This document shows, piece by piece, positions 41,801-49,496 of a stretch of 64,000 nucleotides of DNA. The position numbers and the translations under genes were made by a program. Below the pieces are notes generated by a model. That model had not been told where the DNA came from. It saw only the letters and a program-made list of their open reading frames with translations, and made no database searches. This DNA is from JBGQOG01 sp052113705 (GTDB taxonomy: Bacteria > Pseudomonadota > Alphaproteobacteria > Rhodobacterales > Rhodobacteraceae), in assembly GCF_052113705.1 (NCBI RefSeq), contig NZ_JBGQOG010000012.1, positions 68,652-132,651 on the forward strand, written 5' to 3'. Positions within the stretch are counted from its first letter, which is position 1; each line of letters starts with the position of its first letter.

Positions 41801-43549
41801 GTGATGGGCACGCTGAGCGCGGCGCAAATCAGCGCCCTCACTGCCGGGCAGCTGGGCGCCCTCAAGGCCGCGCAGATCGCGGCGCTGACCGGCCCGCAGA
41901 TCACCCAGCTGTCGCCCGCACAAATCGGTGCGCTCGGCGCCACACAGGCCGGAGCCCTCACCGCCGAGAGCTTGCCCGCGCTGTCCAATGAGCAGATTGC
42001 CGCCCTTTCGGCCAAGGCACTGGCCGGGATGACCGCCGCCCAGATGACCGCGCTCAGCGCCAGCCAGATCGACGCGCTGTCCGCCAGCCAATTGACCGCG
42101 CTGACCGCCACGCAGACCGCCGGGCTGACCCCGGACGCGCTGAAAACCTTCACCGCCACCGATATCGCAGGCCTGAGCGGTGCGGCGGTGGCGGGCCTTT
42201 CGGCGCAAACCGTGGCCTCCCTCGATCAGGCGCAGATGGCGGCGCTGACACCGGGACAGATCGCCAGCCTGACCGGCCCGCAGCTCGCGGCCCTCAGACC
42301 GGATCAGATTGCGGCTTTGCCGCCGGACCGGATCAGCGCGCTGACCGGCAGCCAGATCGGCACGCTTGCAACCGAAACCATCACCACCTTCTCGACCGAT
42401 CAGATCGCAGCCCTGAGCACGACGGCCGCCGCCGCGCTGACCACGGGCCAGATTGCCGCCCTGAGCACGGCGCAAACAGATGCGCTTTTGCCGCGCCACC
42501 TCGGCGCGCTGAGCGCGGTGCAGGTTGGCGCCTTTTCGGCGGGGGCGCTGGCCTCGTTTGACGCCGCGGATATCGCGGCGATCAGCGCCAAGGCGATCAG
42601 CGGCATCAGCCCGGCGCAAGTGGGCGCGCTGCGCAGCGACCAGATCTCGGGGCTGACCGCCGCCCAGATGACGGCGCTGTCCACCGCACAGGTTGCGGCC
42701 CTGTCCAACGCGCAGATCCCCGCGCTGACCGCCGCGCAGGTGAAGGGCCTGACCGCCGCGCAACTGGCCGTTCTGTCGCCCACGGCCATCGGCAGCCTGA
42801 CGGCGGAGCATATCGCAGCGCTCGACACCAAGGCGGTGGCGGGTCTGACCACCGCGCAGATTACCGCGCTGTCGGCGGGACAGCTGGATGCATTTTCCCC
42901 GGCACAGATCGGCGCGCTGACCGCGACGCAGCTCGGCGGCCTCGACCCCTCCGCGCTGACGACATTTGCCACCAGCGATATCGCGGCCCTCAGCCCGGCG
43001 GCGATACCCGGCCTGACGCCCGCCGCTATTGCGGCCCTCGACCACGAGCAGACCGCCGCCCTGACCGCCGCACAACTTGCGAAATTCACGTTCTTCCAGA
43101 TGGGTGCCTTTGATCAGGGTCAGGTGGCCGCGCTGACCACCACGCAGATTGGCGCACTCAATGCGCTGCAGATTGCGGCATTCGGCGTTGAGCGTTTGCC
43201 CGCCCTGTCCCCCGGCCAAATCGCGGCGATAGATGGCAAGGCGATCAGCGGTCTGTCCGAGGCGCAGATTGCCGCGATGACGCCGGAACAGGCCGAGGCG
43301 CTGACCCCCACCCAAGTGGCAAACCTGACCGGCGCGCAGGTGGCGGCCTTCAGCAACCGCGCGCTGGCCACGTTTTCCACCACCGATATTGCGGCCCTTT
43401 CCGGCAATGGCCTCGGTGGCCTGACAAGCGCGAATCTGGCGGCCCTTTCCGCAACGCAACTGCAATCGATCACCACCGCGCAGATCCAGCTGCTGAACGC
43501 ACGGCAGGTGGCCGAGGTGGCTGCCGCGTACAGAGTTTTGTCGGCCTGA
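38885..43549 (+). CDS. Giant octapeptide-repeat protein (192 octads in 17-octad super-units)
   Basis: A 1554-residue protein with no signal peptide, made of a 9-residue N-cap, 192 eight-residue repeats (one has 7) and a 10-residue tail (VAAAYRVLSA). The octad consensus is L-[ST]-x-x-Q-[IVL]-x-A, as in LTPAQIAA. Octads without Gln, ending A-[IV]-x-G (type LSPKAIAG), recur at fixed spacings of alternately 10 and 7 octads. This gives a super-period of 17 octads (136 residues, 408 bp) repeated about 11 times. Ser/Thr-x-x-Gln before hydrophobics looks like a helix-capping box, so short stacked helices are possible. The role is unknown; a scaffold or surface/filament protein is a guess. Ribosome site GGAG at 38872. 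Confidence 0.9.
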   Translation: MTSIGTVSTLTTAQIKALPTTSVGAWDTAFIAMLDKTQIGALSQAQVSALSTDAVASLSAGQLSALSAQAMPGLTGAQLGALSGDQVSGFTRAQVAALTSEQIAGLGTDTAEALTPAQIAGLNARQLAALTPAAIATFSGEDIAAISKNAISGLTNSTLAALTTDQMPALTPTQIAALKPAQVGALTPDQTRTLAAAQLKALTASQIGALSAAQIGVLSDDQIAAIPAKSMAGIKSGQAEALSPAQVASLTPGQMNALTGPQITALGGRLAGCSAEVLAAIKPTAINGMSQDTIAALSGDQIAGLLPSQMAGLTPGQMAAFSPSQTASWSLTQIRALGAKHIEAVAGPTLAALSAEQIAVISPAAIGGLTSAQMSSLSQTQLAALTPAQAAKMGFRQMSGISPDMLATLSPAVTTALNPAALGGLSVDQMAALTADQVAALTTKQISALKPAQIAAFDSTQINTLSEGQIRMLNGPQVAALGAAHIGGLSEAQTGALSAGAVAGLTTAQVAALTPAQASSLNAAQIAALTSKQTAALSGEALAALAPAAMAALSKTAITGLSSDQMAALDAGQLSALTAGQIAALKTTQIAALSPEQLGAFGSSQLAALTAVQLGAIAPDRLASLSEAQLATLSPKALPGLTGAQLTALDPAQISGMTTAQLAALTLGQTGALGADTISLLTPASIAALSPAGISGLIPAAVAALGEDQLAGLSGKQLAGLKTAQISALTPAQIGALAPGQIAALSAGQISAIAPASLSGLTAEQIAAIKSTAITGMTAAQIGTLSETQVQALTSAQLAGLTAAHVAALSDNSLIALPSASLSSLSPAAVAGLSGDQIAALSLAQISGLITAQITALKPTQMSSLTTAQVEALSGSQIGALGATQVAALSLPALGALAVGQVTALTPKAIAGLTASQVANLSRDQVAALSTGQIGAVTATQSAALTAPMIETFAQGDIAALSATATAGLTPEVMGTLSAAQISALTAGQLGALKAAQIAALTGPQITQLSPAQIGALGATQAGALTAESLPALSNEQIAALSAKALAGMTAAQMTALSASQIDALSASQLTALTATQTAGLTPDALKTFTATDIAGLSGAAVAGLSAQTVASLDQAQMAALTPGQIASLTGPQLAALRPDQIAALPPDRISALTGSQIGTLATETITTFSTDQIAALSTTAAAALTTGQIAALSTAQTDALLPRHLGALSAVQVGAFSAGALASFDAADIAAISAKAISGISPAQVGALRSDQISGLTAAQMTALSTAQVAALSNAQIPALTAAQVKGLTAAQLAVLSPTAIGSLTAEHIAALDTKAVAGLTTAQITALSAGQLDAFSPAQIGALTATQLGGLDPSALTTFATSDIAALSPAAIPGLTPAAIAALDHEQTAALTAAQLAKFTFFQMGAFDQGQVAALTTTQIGALNALQIAAFGVERLPALSPGQIAAIDGKAISGLSEAQIAAMTPEQAEALTPTQVANLTGAQVAAFSNRALATFSTTDIAALSGNGLGGLTSANLAALSATQLQSITTAQIQLLNARQVAEVAAAYRVLSA
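38912..43516 (+). repeat. In-frame 24-bp repeat array with 408-bp higher-order period
   Basis: The DNA encodes 192 octads (24 bp each; one of 21 bp at about 39680-39700). Anchor octads of type xSxxAIxG start at residues 146, 281, 417, 553, 689, 825, 961, 1097, 1233, 1369 and 1505. All steps are 136 residues (135 once, at the 7-residue octad), that is 408 bp. A second anchor set (octads 28, 45, 62 ... 181) keeps the same 17-octad step. The first unit is irregular by three octads. Codons differ between copies, so it is an old, drifted array and not an assembly repeat. Confidence 0.88.
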
Positions 43550-43720
43550 GCCGGGCGCCGGGGGGCAAAGGCCATCTGCAACCGGGCCCGCCTCGCCTGT
43601 GCAGCCCCCCAGGCCGCACCGGGCGCTGCGGGCAACCCTGGCAGATGCTCGCCAATCGGGGTCAGCGGCAGATTTTTCGCCCCTGCCCGGCACCTGTCGC
43701 CGGACAAGGGCATTGCCGTT

Positions 43721-44482
43721 TCAGCTGACCAGTTCCTCGCCAACCCGTTTGCCGGTGCGCAGGCCGCCCGGAACCTGCAAGGTCGGCATCAGCTCGATCA
43801 GCCCGATGTTGACATAGTGCGGCGCGCCGATCGCATAGGCGACGGCATCGGCGATGTCAGAAACCTGCGGCATCTCAAAGCCCTCGAAATACTTGCGCTT
43901 GGCCTCGGCCGGATCGATCTTTTCGACATTGGCGAAAATGTCGGTCTCAACGCGACCCGGGCAGATCTCGGTCACCCGGACCCGGCGGCCAAAGGCATCC
44001 ACGCGCAGCTGACGCGAGACGGTGTGCATTGCGGCTTTGGTGGCGTGATAGGCGGTGTGGCCGCCAAATTCGTAGTGCCCGGCAATCGAGGTGATGTTGA
44101 CGATATGGCCGCGGTCGCGCGCCATCATCCCCGGCAGCGTCAGCCGCGCCAGATGCATCGCCGCGCGCAGGTTCACGTCGATCTGCTCGTCAATATCAAA
44201 GGCGTTCGAGGTCAGGATGTTGCCCGGCCGCGAGACACCGGCATTGTTCACCAGAATGTCGACCTCGATCCCCGCCAGCAAACGGGTCAGCGCCCCGGTG
44301 TCGCAGACATCCATCGCATGCGGGACACAGCCGGTCTCGGCGGCAAGCCCGGCCAGTTTCTCGGCACTGCGCGCCAAGGCATGCACCGTGATGCCCTCGG
44401 CACAGAGCCGGCGGGTGATCGCGGCCCCCATGCCCGCCGATGCGCCGGTGACGACAGCGGTTTTATAATCTGCAAAAGCCAT
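43721..44482 (-). CDS. Short-chain dehydrogenase/reductase
   Basis: A 253-residue SDR. The cofactor motif TGASAGMGAAI is at residues 12-22, NNAG at about 86-89, and the catalytic Ser/Tyr/Lys set is ITSIAGHYEFGGHTAYHATKAA. A GASAGMG motif without a nearby acidic residue suggests NADP(H), but this is not decisive. It ends the pxp-type operon, 59 bases after pxpA. Substrate unknown. Confidence 0.87.
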   Translation of the reverse strand: MAFADYKTAVVTGASAGMGAAITRRLCAEGITVHALARSAEKLAGLAAETGCVPHAMDVCDTGALTRLLAGIEVDILVNNAGVSRPGNILTSNAFDIDEQIDVNLRAAMHLARLTLPGMMARDRGHIVNITSIAGHYEFGGHTAYHATKAAMHTVSRQLRVDAFGRRVRVTEICPGRVETDIFANVEKIDPAEAKRKYFEGFEMPQVSDIADAVAYAIGAPHYVNIGLIELMPTLQVPGGLRTGKRVGEELVS

Positions 44483-44540
44483 TGGTAGTCCTTTCCGTCT
44501 TTGGTGTCGGGCTGTGGTGTCGGGCGGTCTGCCGCGGCCC

Positions 44541-45305
44541 TCAGCCCAATTGCGAGAGCGGGGCAATCCTGCCCCCTTCGTCTTCGATCCGGGCGCGCAG
44601 GCAGCGCGCAAGCGCCACCGCCCCCGCGGTGTCGGAATGCAGCAGGATCGAGCGCGCTGCGACCGGCAGTTCCGTGCCGTCGATGGTGGTCGTTGTGCCC
44701 GTGCGCAACAGGTGCAGGACCCGCGCCACCACCTCTTCGGGATCGTGGATCACCGCCCCGGGCAGGTTGCGCGGCGCCAATTGCCCGTCCTGCGTGTAGG
44801 CGCGGTCGGCCAGAAACAGCGCATAGGTCGGGCATCCCGCCGCATGGGCCGCGGCTTCCAGGGCCGAGCCGTTCAGCACCAAAAGCGCGATCTCGGGGTC
44901 AAAATCCATGGTCGCACGCACCAGGGCCCCGGCGATATCGGGATCGGCCGAGGCCAGATTGCCCAAGGCCCCATGCGGGTTCATATGGGTGATCCGATGC
45001 CCGGCGCGCCCCGCCAGCGCCGCCAATGCGCCGAGTTGGTAGAGCACATGGCATTCCAGCTCGGGCAGGGCCATCTCCATCTTGCGGCGGCCAAAGCCCA
45101 TCCGGTCGGGAAAGCTGACATGGGCGCCCAGATCGACGCCATGCTCGCGGGCCAGACGGATGGTACGGTCCATGATCACCGGATCGCCCGCGTGATAGCC
45201 ACAGGCGACATTGGCCGAGCTGACCAGGCCGATCAGCGCCGCGTCATCGGCAATCGTATAGGGGCCAAAGCCCTCGCCCATATCGGCATTCAGATCAATT
45301 TTCAT
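44541..45305 (-). CDS. pxpA: LamB/YcsF-family 5-oxoprolinase subunit A-like protein (operon copy)
   Basis: A 254-residue LamB/YcsF protein (MKIDLNADMGEGFGPY; GFGRRKMEMALPELECHVLYQL; HMNPHGALGN). It works with PxpB and PxpC encoded upstream. The presence of a biotin carboxylase and two carrier-type proteins in the same operon is unlike a plain 5-oxoprolinase locus and suggests a carboxylation step (inference). It overlaps the upstream carrier-like gene by 11 bases. Confidence 0.87.
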   Translation of the reverse strand: MKIDLNADMGEGFGPYTIADDAALIGLVSSANVACGYHAGDPVIMDRTIRLAREHGVDLGAHVSFPDRMGFGRRKMEMALPELECHVLYQLGALAALAGRAGHRITHMNPHGALGNLASADPDIAGALVRATMDFDPEIALLVLNGSALEAAAHAAGCPTYALFLADRAYTQDGQLAPRNLPGAVIHDPEEVVARVLHLLRTGTTTTIDGTELPVAARSILLHSDTAGAVALARCLRARIEDEGGRIAPLSQLG

Positions 45306-45708
45306 CGTCGGCCCCGCTCAACCGGGCGATCACATCGCCCCATCCCACAATCGCTCCGGCCGCGGGCAAGGCCTGTGTCAGATGCCCGGCCTGAGGGGCC
45401 GTCACCGCCTCGCAGATGCCGTCGCATTCAACGAAGCCAAGGAGTTGCCCCGCCGTGACCCCATCGCCGACGGCCAGAACCGCCTCAGGATCAGCCGCCT
45501 GAAACCGCCCCAACGTGTGGCTTTTCAGCGCGATTTCCGGCGCGGCCACCGCGGCCTCCGGCGTCCGGGCGGCTGCCGCTGGTCCCGCCTCGGCCCCTTC
45601 GGCGGGCAAGGTCATCTGCAGCCGCGCATTGCCATCGGCATAGCTCAGCTCGGACAGGCCCGCGGCCCGCATCCATCCCAACACTTCTGTCAATTGATCC
45701 GGGCTCAT
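45295..45708 (-). CDS. Biotinyl-carrier-like protein lacking the biotinylation lysine
   Basis: A 137-residue protein with the same two-part layout as the real carrier at 48731: an N-terminal segment (MSPDQLTEVLGWMRAAGLSEL) and a C-terminal biotinyl/lipoyl-like fold. Where the real carrier has VIEAMKLMTEVTAP this one has FVECDGICEAVTAP, so Met-Lys is replaced by Asp-Gly (Gly97 at the lysine position). It cannot be biotinylated there. The ATG at 45708 overlaps the pxpC stop and follows GGAGG. It looks like a duplicated carrier recruited for a structural or other role. Confidence 0.8.
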   Translation of the reverse strand: MSPDQLTEVLGWMRAAGLSELSYADGNARLQMTLPAEGAEAGPAAAARTPEAAVAAPEIALKSHTLGRFQAADPEAVLAVGDGVTAGQLLGFVECDGICEAVTAPQAGHLTQALPAAGAIVGWGDVIARLSGADDEN

Positions 45709-46694
45709 GCCTGCCTCCATGCTGCTGCGCGGGCCGCACGGGTGTTCAGGCCCCTCTCAAGCCGCGCCAGATAGGCCGTGACCTCTGCCGCCGCCGCTTC
45801 TGCCGCGCGCAGGCTCACCGGCTGGAACCGCAGCGCGGCCCCCGCCGCCGCCTGCCCCAGCCGCCACAGATCCGCCTCGATCACCGTGGCGATCTTGGGA
45901 TAGCCGCCCATCGTCGCCGCATCGGCCAGCTGGATGATCGCCTGCCCGCCGGGCGGCACCTGAATGACCCCCGGCACCACGCCATGCGACCGCAGTTCGC
46001 GCGGCGTCTCCAGCAGCAGCGGCGGCCCTTCCAGACGGTAGCCGGTGCGGTTGATCTGCCGCGAGACGCGGAAGATCGCGGTTTCAAAATCCCGCCGCGC
46101 GGTATCGGTGAAATCCGGATATTCGCCCGCGGGCAGCACCCGCAAGGTGATGGCATCGCCGCTGTCCTGCGGTAAAGCCCGCGAGGGGGGCAAGAGGCCA
46201 TAGCCCGCAATCGTCCCGGCGCCGGGGCGCGTGGCAGCCGCCTGCAACCGATCGCCCGGCCGCAGGAACCGCCCCTCAAAACCGCCAAAGCCTTCGCGGA
46301 GCTGCGTCGCACGTCCGCCCAGCACCTGCGGCACATCCACCCCGCCCTGCAGCGCGACATAGGCACGACAGCCGCGCCGCACCGGGCCAAGCGTCAGCAC
46401 CTGCCCCGGTTGCGCCTCGGCGCGCCAGAACGGCGGCAAGGCCTGCCCGTCAAGGTCAGCCGCGCAATCGGCGCCGGTGACGGCAAAGGCCTGCGCGGTC
46501 AGAAACCGCAGGCGAAACGGCATCATCTGCACCTCGATCCCCGCCGCATCCTGCGGATTGCCAAGGAGCAGATTGCCCAGTTGCAGCGCCAGCGCATCCA
46601 TCGCCCCCGCGCGGCCAAGGCCCTGAAAATATTGCCCGTCCCGCCCCAGATCCTGTACCGAGCACAGGCCCGCCGTGGTCAGTATCTCGATCAT
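45705..46694 (-). CDS. pxpC: 5-oxoprolinase subunit C-like / biotin-dependent carboxyltransferase-family protein
   Basis: A 329-residue KipA/PxpC protein of the AHS2 type, related to the carboxyltransferase part of urea amidolyase (MIEILTTAGLCSVQDLGRDGQYFQGLGRAGAMD). It overlaps pxpB by 4 bases and the carrier-like gene by 4. Together with PxpB it forms one half of the hydrolase; with biotin carboxylase it could act in a carboxylase. Confidence 0.87.
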   Translation of the reverse strand: MIEILTTAGLCSVQDLGRDGQYFQGLGRAGAMDALALQLGNLLLGNPQDAAGIEVQMMPFRLRFLTAQAFAVTGADCAADLDGQALPPFWRAEAQPGQVLTLGPVRRGCRAYVALQGGVDVPQVLGGRATQLREGFGGFEGRFLRPGDRLQAAATRPGAGTIAGYGLLPPSRALPQDSGDAITLRVLPAGEYPDFTDTARRDFETAIFRVSRQINRTGYRLEGPPLLLETPRELRSHGVVPGVIQVPPGGQAIIQLADAATMGGYPKIATVIEADLWRLGQAAAGAALRFQPVSLRAAEAAAAEVTAYLARLERGLNTRAARAAAWRQA

Positions 46695-47371
46695 ATCGTG
46701 AGGCTCCCGATGCGGAAACGGATCCTGTCGCCCGGCCGCAGCAGGGCCGCGGGGCTGCGGTTAGGGTCAAAAAAGCTGACATCGGCATGGCCGATCGTGT
46801 GCCATCCGCTTGGCCCGGCCGAAGCGGAAACCCCCGTCTGTGCGCCCGCCACCGAAAGCGAACCACCGGGCAGATTCAGCAAGGGCACCTTGCGGCGCGG
46901 CACGAAAAGGCTCGGATCCAGCCCGCCGAGGTAGCAATATCCCGCATGGCTGCCCACGGCATAGACCGTGTAGACCGGGGCCGCATGCAATTCGACCACC
47001 GCACGCGCCGACAGGCCGGTGGCCTGCGCCACATCGGCCAGATGCGGGCCACCCGCGCCGCCGTAATCAATATCCACCTCGATCAGCCGCCCCTCGGCGG
47101 TCTTGGCCATGCCGCTCTCCCAGGCGCGGCGCAACGCATCGGCCAGGGCCTCCGGTGCCTCTGGCACCGCATCAAGCAGGAGGGTCAGATTGGTCATGCC
47201 GGGCACCGCTTCGCGCACGCCGGGCCATGTCGCGGCCGCATCGGCCACCGCCCAGATCCGTTGCTGATGGGCCAGATCAAAGGGGCAGTCAGGTTCAAAC
47301 AGCACCGCCTTGGTGCCGAGGAACGAAAAGTCCCGCAGCTGCGTGGCGGGGCGTTGCAGATCATCCCGCAT
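46691..47371 (-). CDS. pxpB: 5-oxoprolinase subunit B-like protein (KipI/PxpB)
   Basis: A 226-residue KipI/PxpB (AHS1) protein; core motifs AGYCYLGGLDPSLFVPRRKVPLLNLPGGSLSVAG (about 137-170) and QTGVSASAGPSGWHTIG. It starts at the ATG at 47371, 11 bases inside the 3' end of the biotin carboxylase gene. It pairs with PxpC. Confidence 0.87.
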   Translation of the reverse strand: MRDDLQRPATQLRDFSFLGTKAVLFEPDCPFDLAHQQRIWAVADAAATWPGVREAVPGMTNLTLLLDAVPEAPEALADALRRAWESGMAKTAEGRLIEVDIDYGGAGGPHLADVAQATGLSARAVVELHAAPVYTVYAVGSHAGYCYLGGLDPSLFVPRRKVPLLNLPGGSLSVAGAQTGVSASAGPSGWHTIGHADVSFFDPNRSPAALLRPGDRIRFRIGSLTI

Positions 47372-48734
47372 CGGCCGCTCCCGTCTGTGCAAGCCATTGT
47401 TCCATGTGGTGAATGCTGACACCGCCCGCGACAAATCCCGGTTCGCGCAGCAATTGCTGGTGCAGGGGCACATTGGTCGCCACGCCCGTAATCTGCAATT
47501 CATCCATCGCCGCGCGGAGCCGCGCCAGAGCCTCGGCCCGGGTGGCGCCATGGGCGATCACCTTGCCGATCATGGAATCGTAGCTGGCAGGGATGCGGTA
47601 TCCCGCCGTGACATGGCTGTCGACGCGGATGCCCGGACCGCCGGGCAGATGCAGCGCGGAAATCACCCCGGGGGCCGGGGTGAAACTGGCGGGATCTTCG
47701 GCATTGATCCGGCATTCGATGGCATGGCCCTGCATCGCCACCGCGCTTTGCGTCAGGCGCAGCGGCGCACCCGCCGCCACGCGGATCTGCAATGCCAGAA
47801 TGTCGAGACCGCTGGTCATCTCGGTCACCGGATGTTCAACCTGAATGCGGGTGTTCATCTCGATGAAATAGAACTGTCCGTCTTCATAGAGGAACTCGAA
47901 CGTCCCCGCCCCGACATAGCCGATATCGCGGCAGGCCTGCGCGCAGCGCGCGCCCACCTCTGCCACCAGCGCACGGTCGATGCCGGGGGCCGGGGCCTCT
48001 TCGATCACCTTCTGATGGCGCCGCTGCATCGAGCAATCGCGGTCGCCCAGCCAGAGCGCCGTGCCCTGCTGGTCGGCCAGAACCTGAATTTCGACATGGC
48101 GCGGGGTTTGCAGGAATTTCTCCATATAGATCGCATCGGTGCCAAAGAACCGCCCGGCTTCCTGCCGGGTCAACATGGCGGCGGCGGTCAGCGCCTCGGG
48201 CGCGTGGACAACGCGCATGCCGCGCCCGCCGCCACCGCCCGCCGCCTTGATGATCACCGGATAGCCCACCGCATCGGCGATGGCGGCGTAGCTCCCGGGA
48301 TCCTCGGGCAGCGCGGTGTCGGGGCCGGGAACGCAGGGCACCCCCGCCGCGATCATCGCGGTCTTGGCCGAGATCTTGTCGCCCATGATCCGCATCGCCG
48401 CCGCACTCGGCCCGACGAAAATCAGCCCCGCCTCGGTCACCGCCTGCGCAAACTCGGCATTCTCGGACAAAAAGCCATAGCCCGGATGCACCATCGTCGC
48501 CCCGGTCAGCCGCGCGGCGGCAAGGATGGCGGGAATGTTCAGATAGCTTTGCGCGGCGGGCGCGGGCCCGACGCAGATCGCCTGATCAGCGAGTGCGAGA
48601 TAGGGTGCGCCACGGTCCGCCTCGGAATGGATGCAGATCACCCGCATCCCGAGCCGCCGCCCCGCCCGCAGAATGCGCAGGGCGATTTCACCGCGATTGG
48701 CGATGAGCAGGGAATGTTGGCTGAAATCGGTCAT
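47361..48734 (-). CDS. accC: Biotin carboxylase subunit
   Basis: A 457-residue ATP-grasp biotin carboxylase. Key regions: LLIANRGEIALRILRAGRRLG at the N-terminus, the glycine-rich KAAGGGGGRGMRVV loop, RDCSMQRRHQKVIEEAPAP and FEFLYEDGQFYFIEMNTRIQVEHPVTE. It carboxylates biotin on the carrier at 48731. Its operon position among pxp genes suggests a dedicated carboxylase rather than the housekeeping fatty-acid subunit. The symbol denotes the family only. Confidence 0.9.
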   Translation of the reverse strand: MTDFSQHSLLIANRGEIALRILRAGRRLGMRVICIHSEADRGAPYLALADQAICVGPAPAAQSYLNIPAILAAARLTGATMVHPGYGFLSENAEFAQAVTEAGLIFVGPSAAAMRIMGDKISAKTAMIAAGVPCVPGPDTALPEDPGSYAAIADAVGYPVIIKAAGGGGGRGMRVVHAPEALTAAAMLTRQEAGRFFGTDAIYMEKFLQTPRHVEIQVLADQQGTALWLGDRDCSMQRRHQKVIEEAPAPGIDRALVAEVGARCAQACRDIGYVGAGTFEFLYEDGQFYFIEMNTRIQVEHPVTEMTSGLDILALQIRVAAGAPLRLTQSAVAMQGHAIECRINAEDPASFTPAPGVISALHLPGGPGIRVDSHVTAGYRIPASYDSMIGKVIAHGATRAEALARLRAAMDELQITGVATNVPLHQQLLREPGFVAGGVSIHHMEQWLAQTGAADAG

Positions 48735-49150
48735 GCCACCACCCGGATCAGGGGAGTTCCGGCGCTGACATCGGCGCCGTTCCCGGTCAGAATTTCGGCG
48801 ACGGTCCCGGCCGTCGGGGCGGTCACCTCGGTCATCAGTTTCATCGCCTCGATCACACAGAGGGTTTGCCCGGCCTGCACCCGGTCGCCGGGTTTCACAA
48901 AGGCGGCAGCCCCCGGCTCGGGCGCCAGATGGCACAGGCCCGAGAGCGGCGCGCAGACCACAGCCCCCGCGGCCTCTGCAGCGGGTTTGGCGGGGGTGGC
49001 GCGGGGCGGCACATCCGGCGCATGTGCCGGAATTGGGGCCAACGACCCCCGCGTCAGGCGGATCTGCTTTTTGCCCTGAACAAGCTCGAATTCGCTCAGG
49101 CCGCTGTCCGCCATCCAATCGATGAGGGTCTTGAGATAGGGTAAATCCAT
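48731..49150 (-). CDS. accB: Biotin carboxyl carrier protein
   Basis: A 139-residue carrier with an N-terminal region, an Ala/Pro linker (APDVPPRATPAKPAAEAAG, about 45-63) and a biotinyl domain with the exact motif VIEAMKLM (Lys104). It is the first gene of the seven-gene operon. The ATG at 49150 is the start of homology; an open frame extends to 49351 but is not coding-like. The symbol denotes the family only. Confidence 0.9.
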   Translation of the reverse strand: MDLPYLKTLIDWMADSGLSEFELVQGKKQIRLTRGSLAPIPAHAPDVPPRATPAKPAAEAAGAVVCAPLSGLCHLAPEPGAAAFVKPGDRVQAGQTLCVIEAMKLMTEVTAPTAGTVAEILTGNGADVSAGTPLIRVVA

Positions 49151-49496
49151 TGTCGTCTTGCTGGTTCTTGCCGCTGAAGATGAGGACCGGGGGGTGACGG
49201 GGCGGCACAGGCTCGGGCCGCGTTCCTCAAAAATGTAGCATGCACGGAATCTGATGATGTCAGAGGCGTTTGAAATGACTGCGCCCTGCCGGGCCGCCCC
49301 GGCGGGAGGCCATTTTGGCGCGGCACCGACGGGCGTGATGCCCCCGGTCATTGCGGATCACGATCACACCAGAAGCACACGGTCTTAGCCCTGATTTGGG
49401 CGCCGCATTTATGATGGCACAGAAGCTTCGCGTCCGCGGCGGCAGACCTGCGCTGCCATTTCCCCCCGCAGCCTGACGCGCTGCAAGGAGAGACCA
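49151..49496. other. Divergent intergenic region, no gene seen
   Basis: The 346 bases between the carrier and the aminotransferase starts hold no recognised gene. An AAGGAGAG ribosome site precedes the aminotransferase. Confidence 0.5.

Noticed and set aside
38912..43516. Octad DNA as a tandem-repeat assembly artefact or CRISPR-like array
   Set aside because: Units differ at most synonymous and many non-synonymous positions, stay in frame throughout, and lack identical repeats with unique spacers.
41630..43693. Minus-strand frame of 687 codons inside the octad gene
   Set aside because: The repeat makes the reverse strand open too. The plus frame is favoured: a ribosome site precedes its start, the period is kept for 192 units, and caps exist at both ends.
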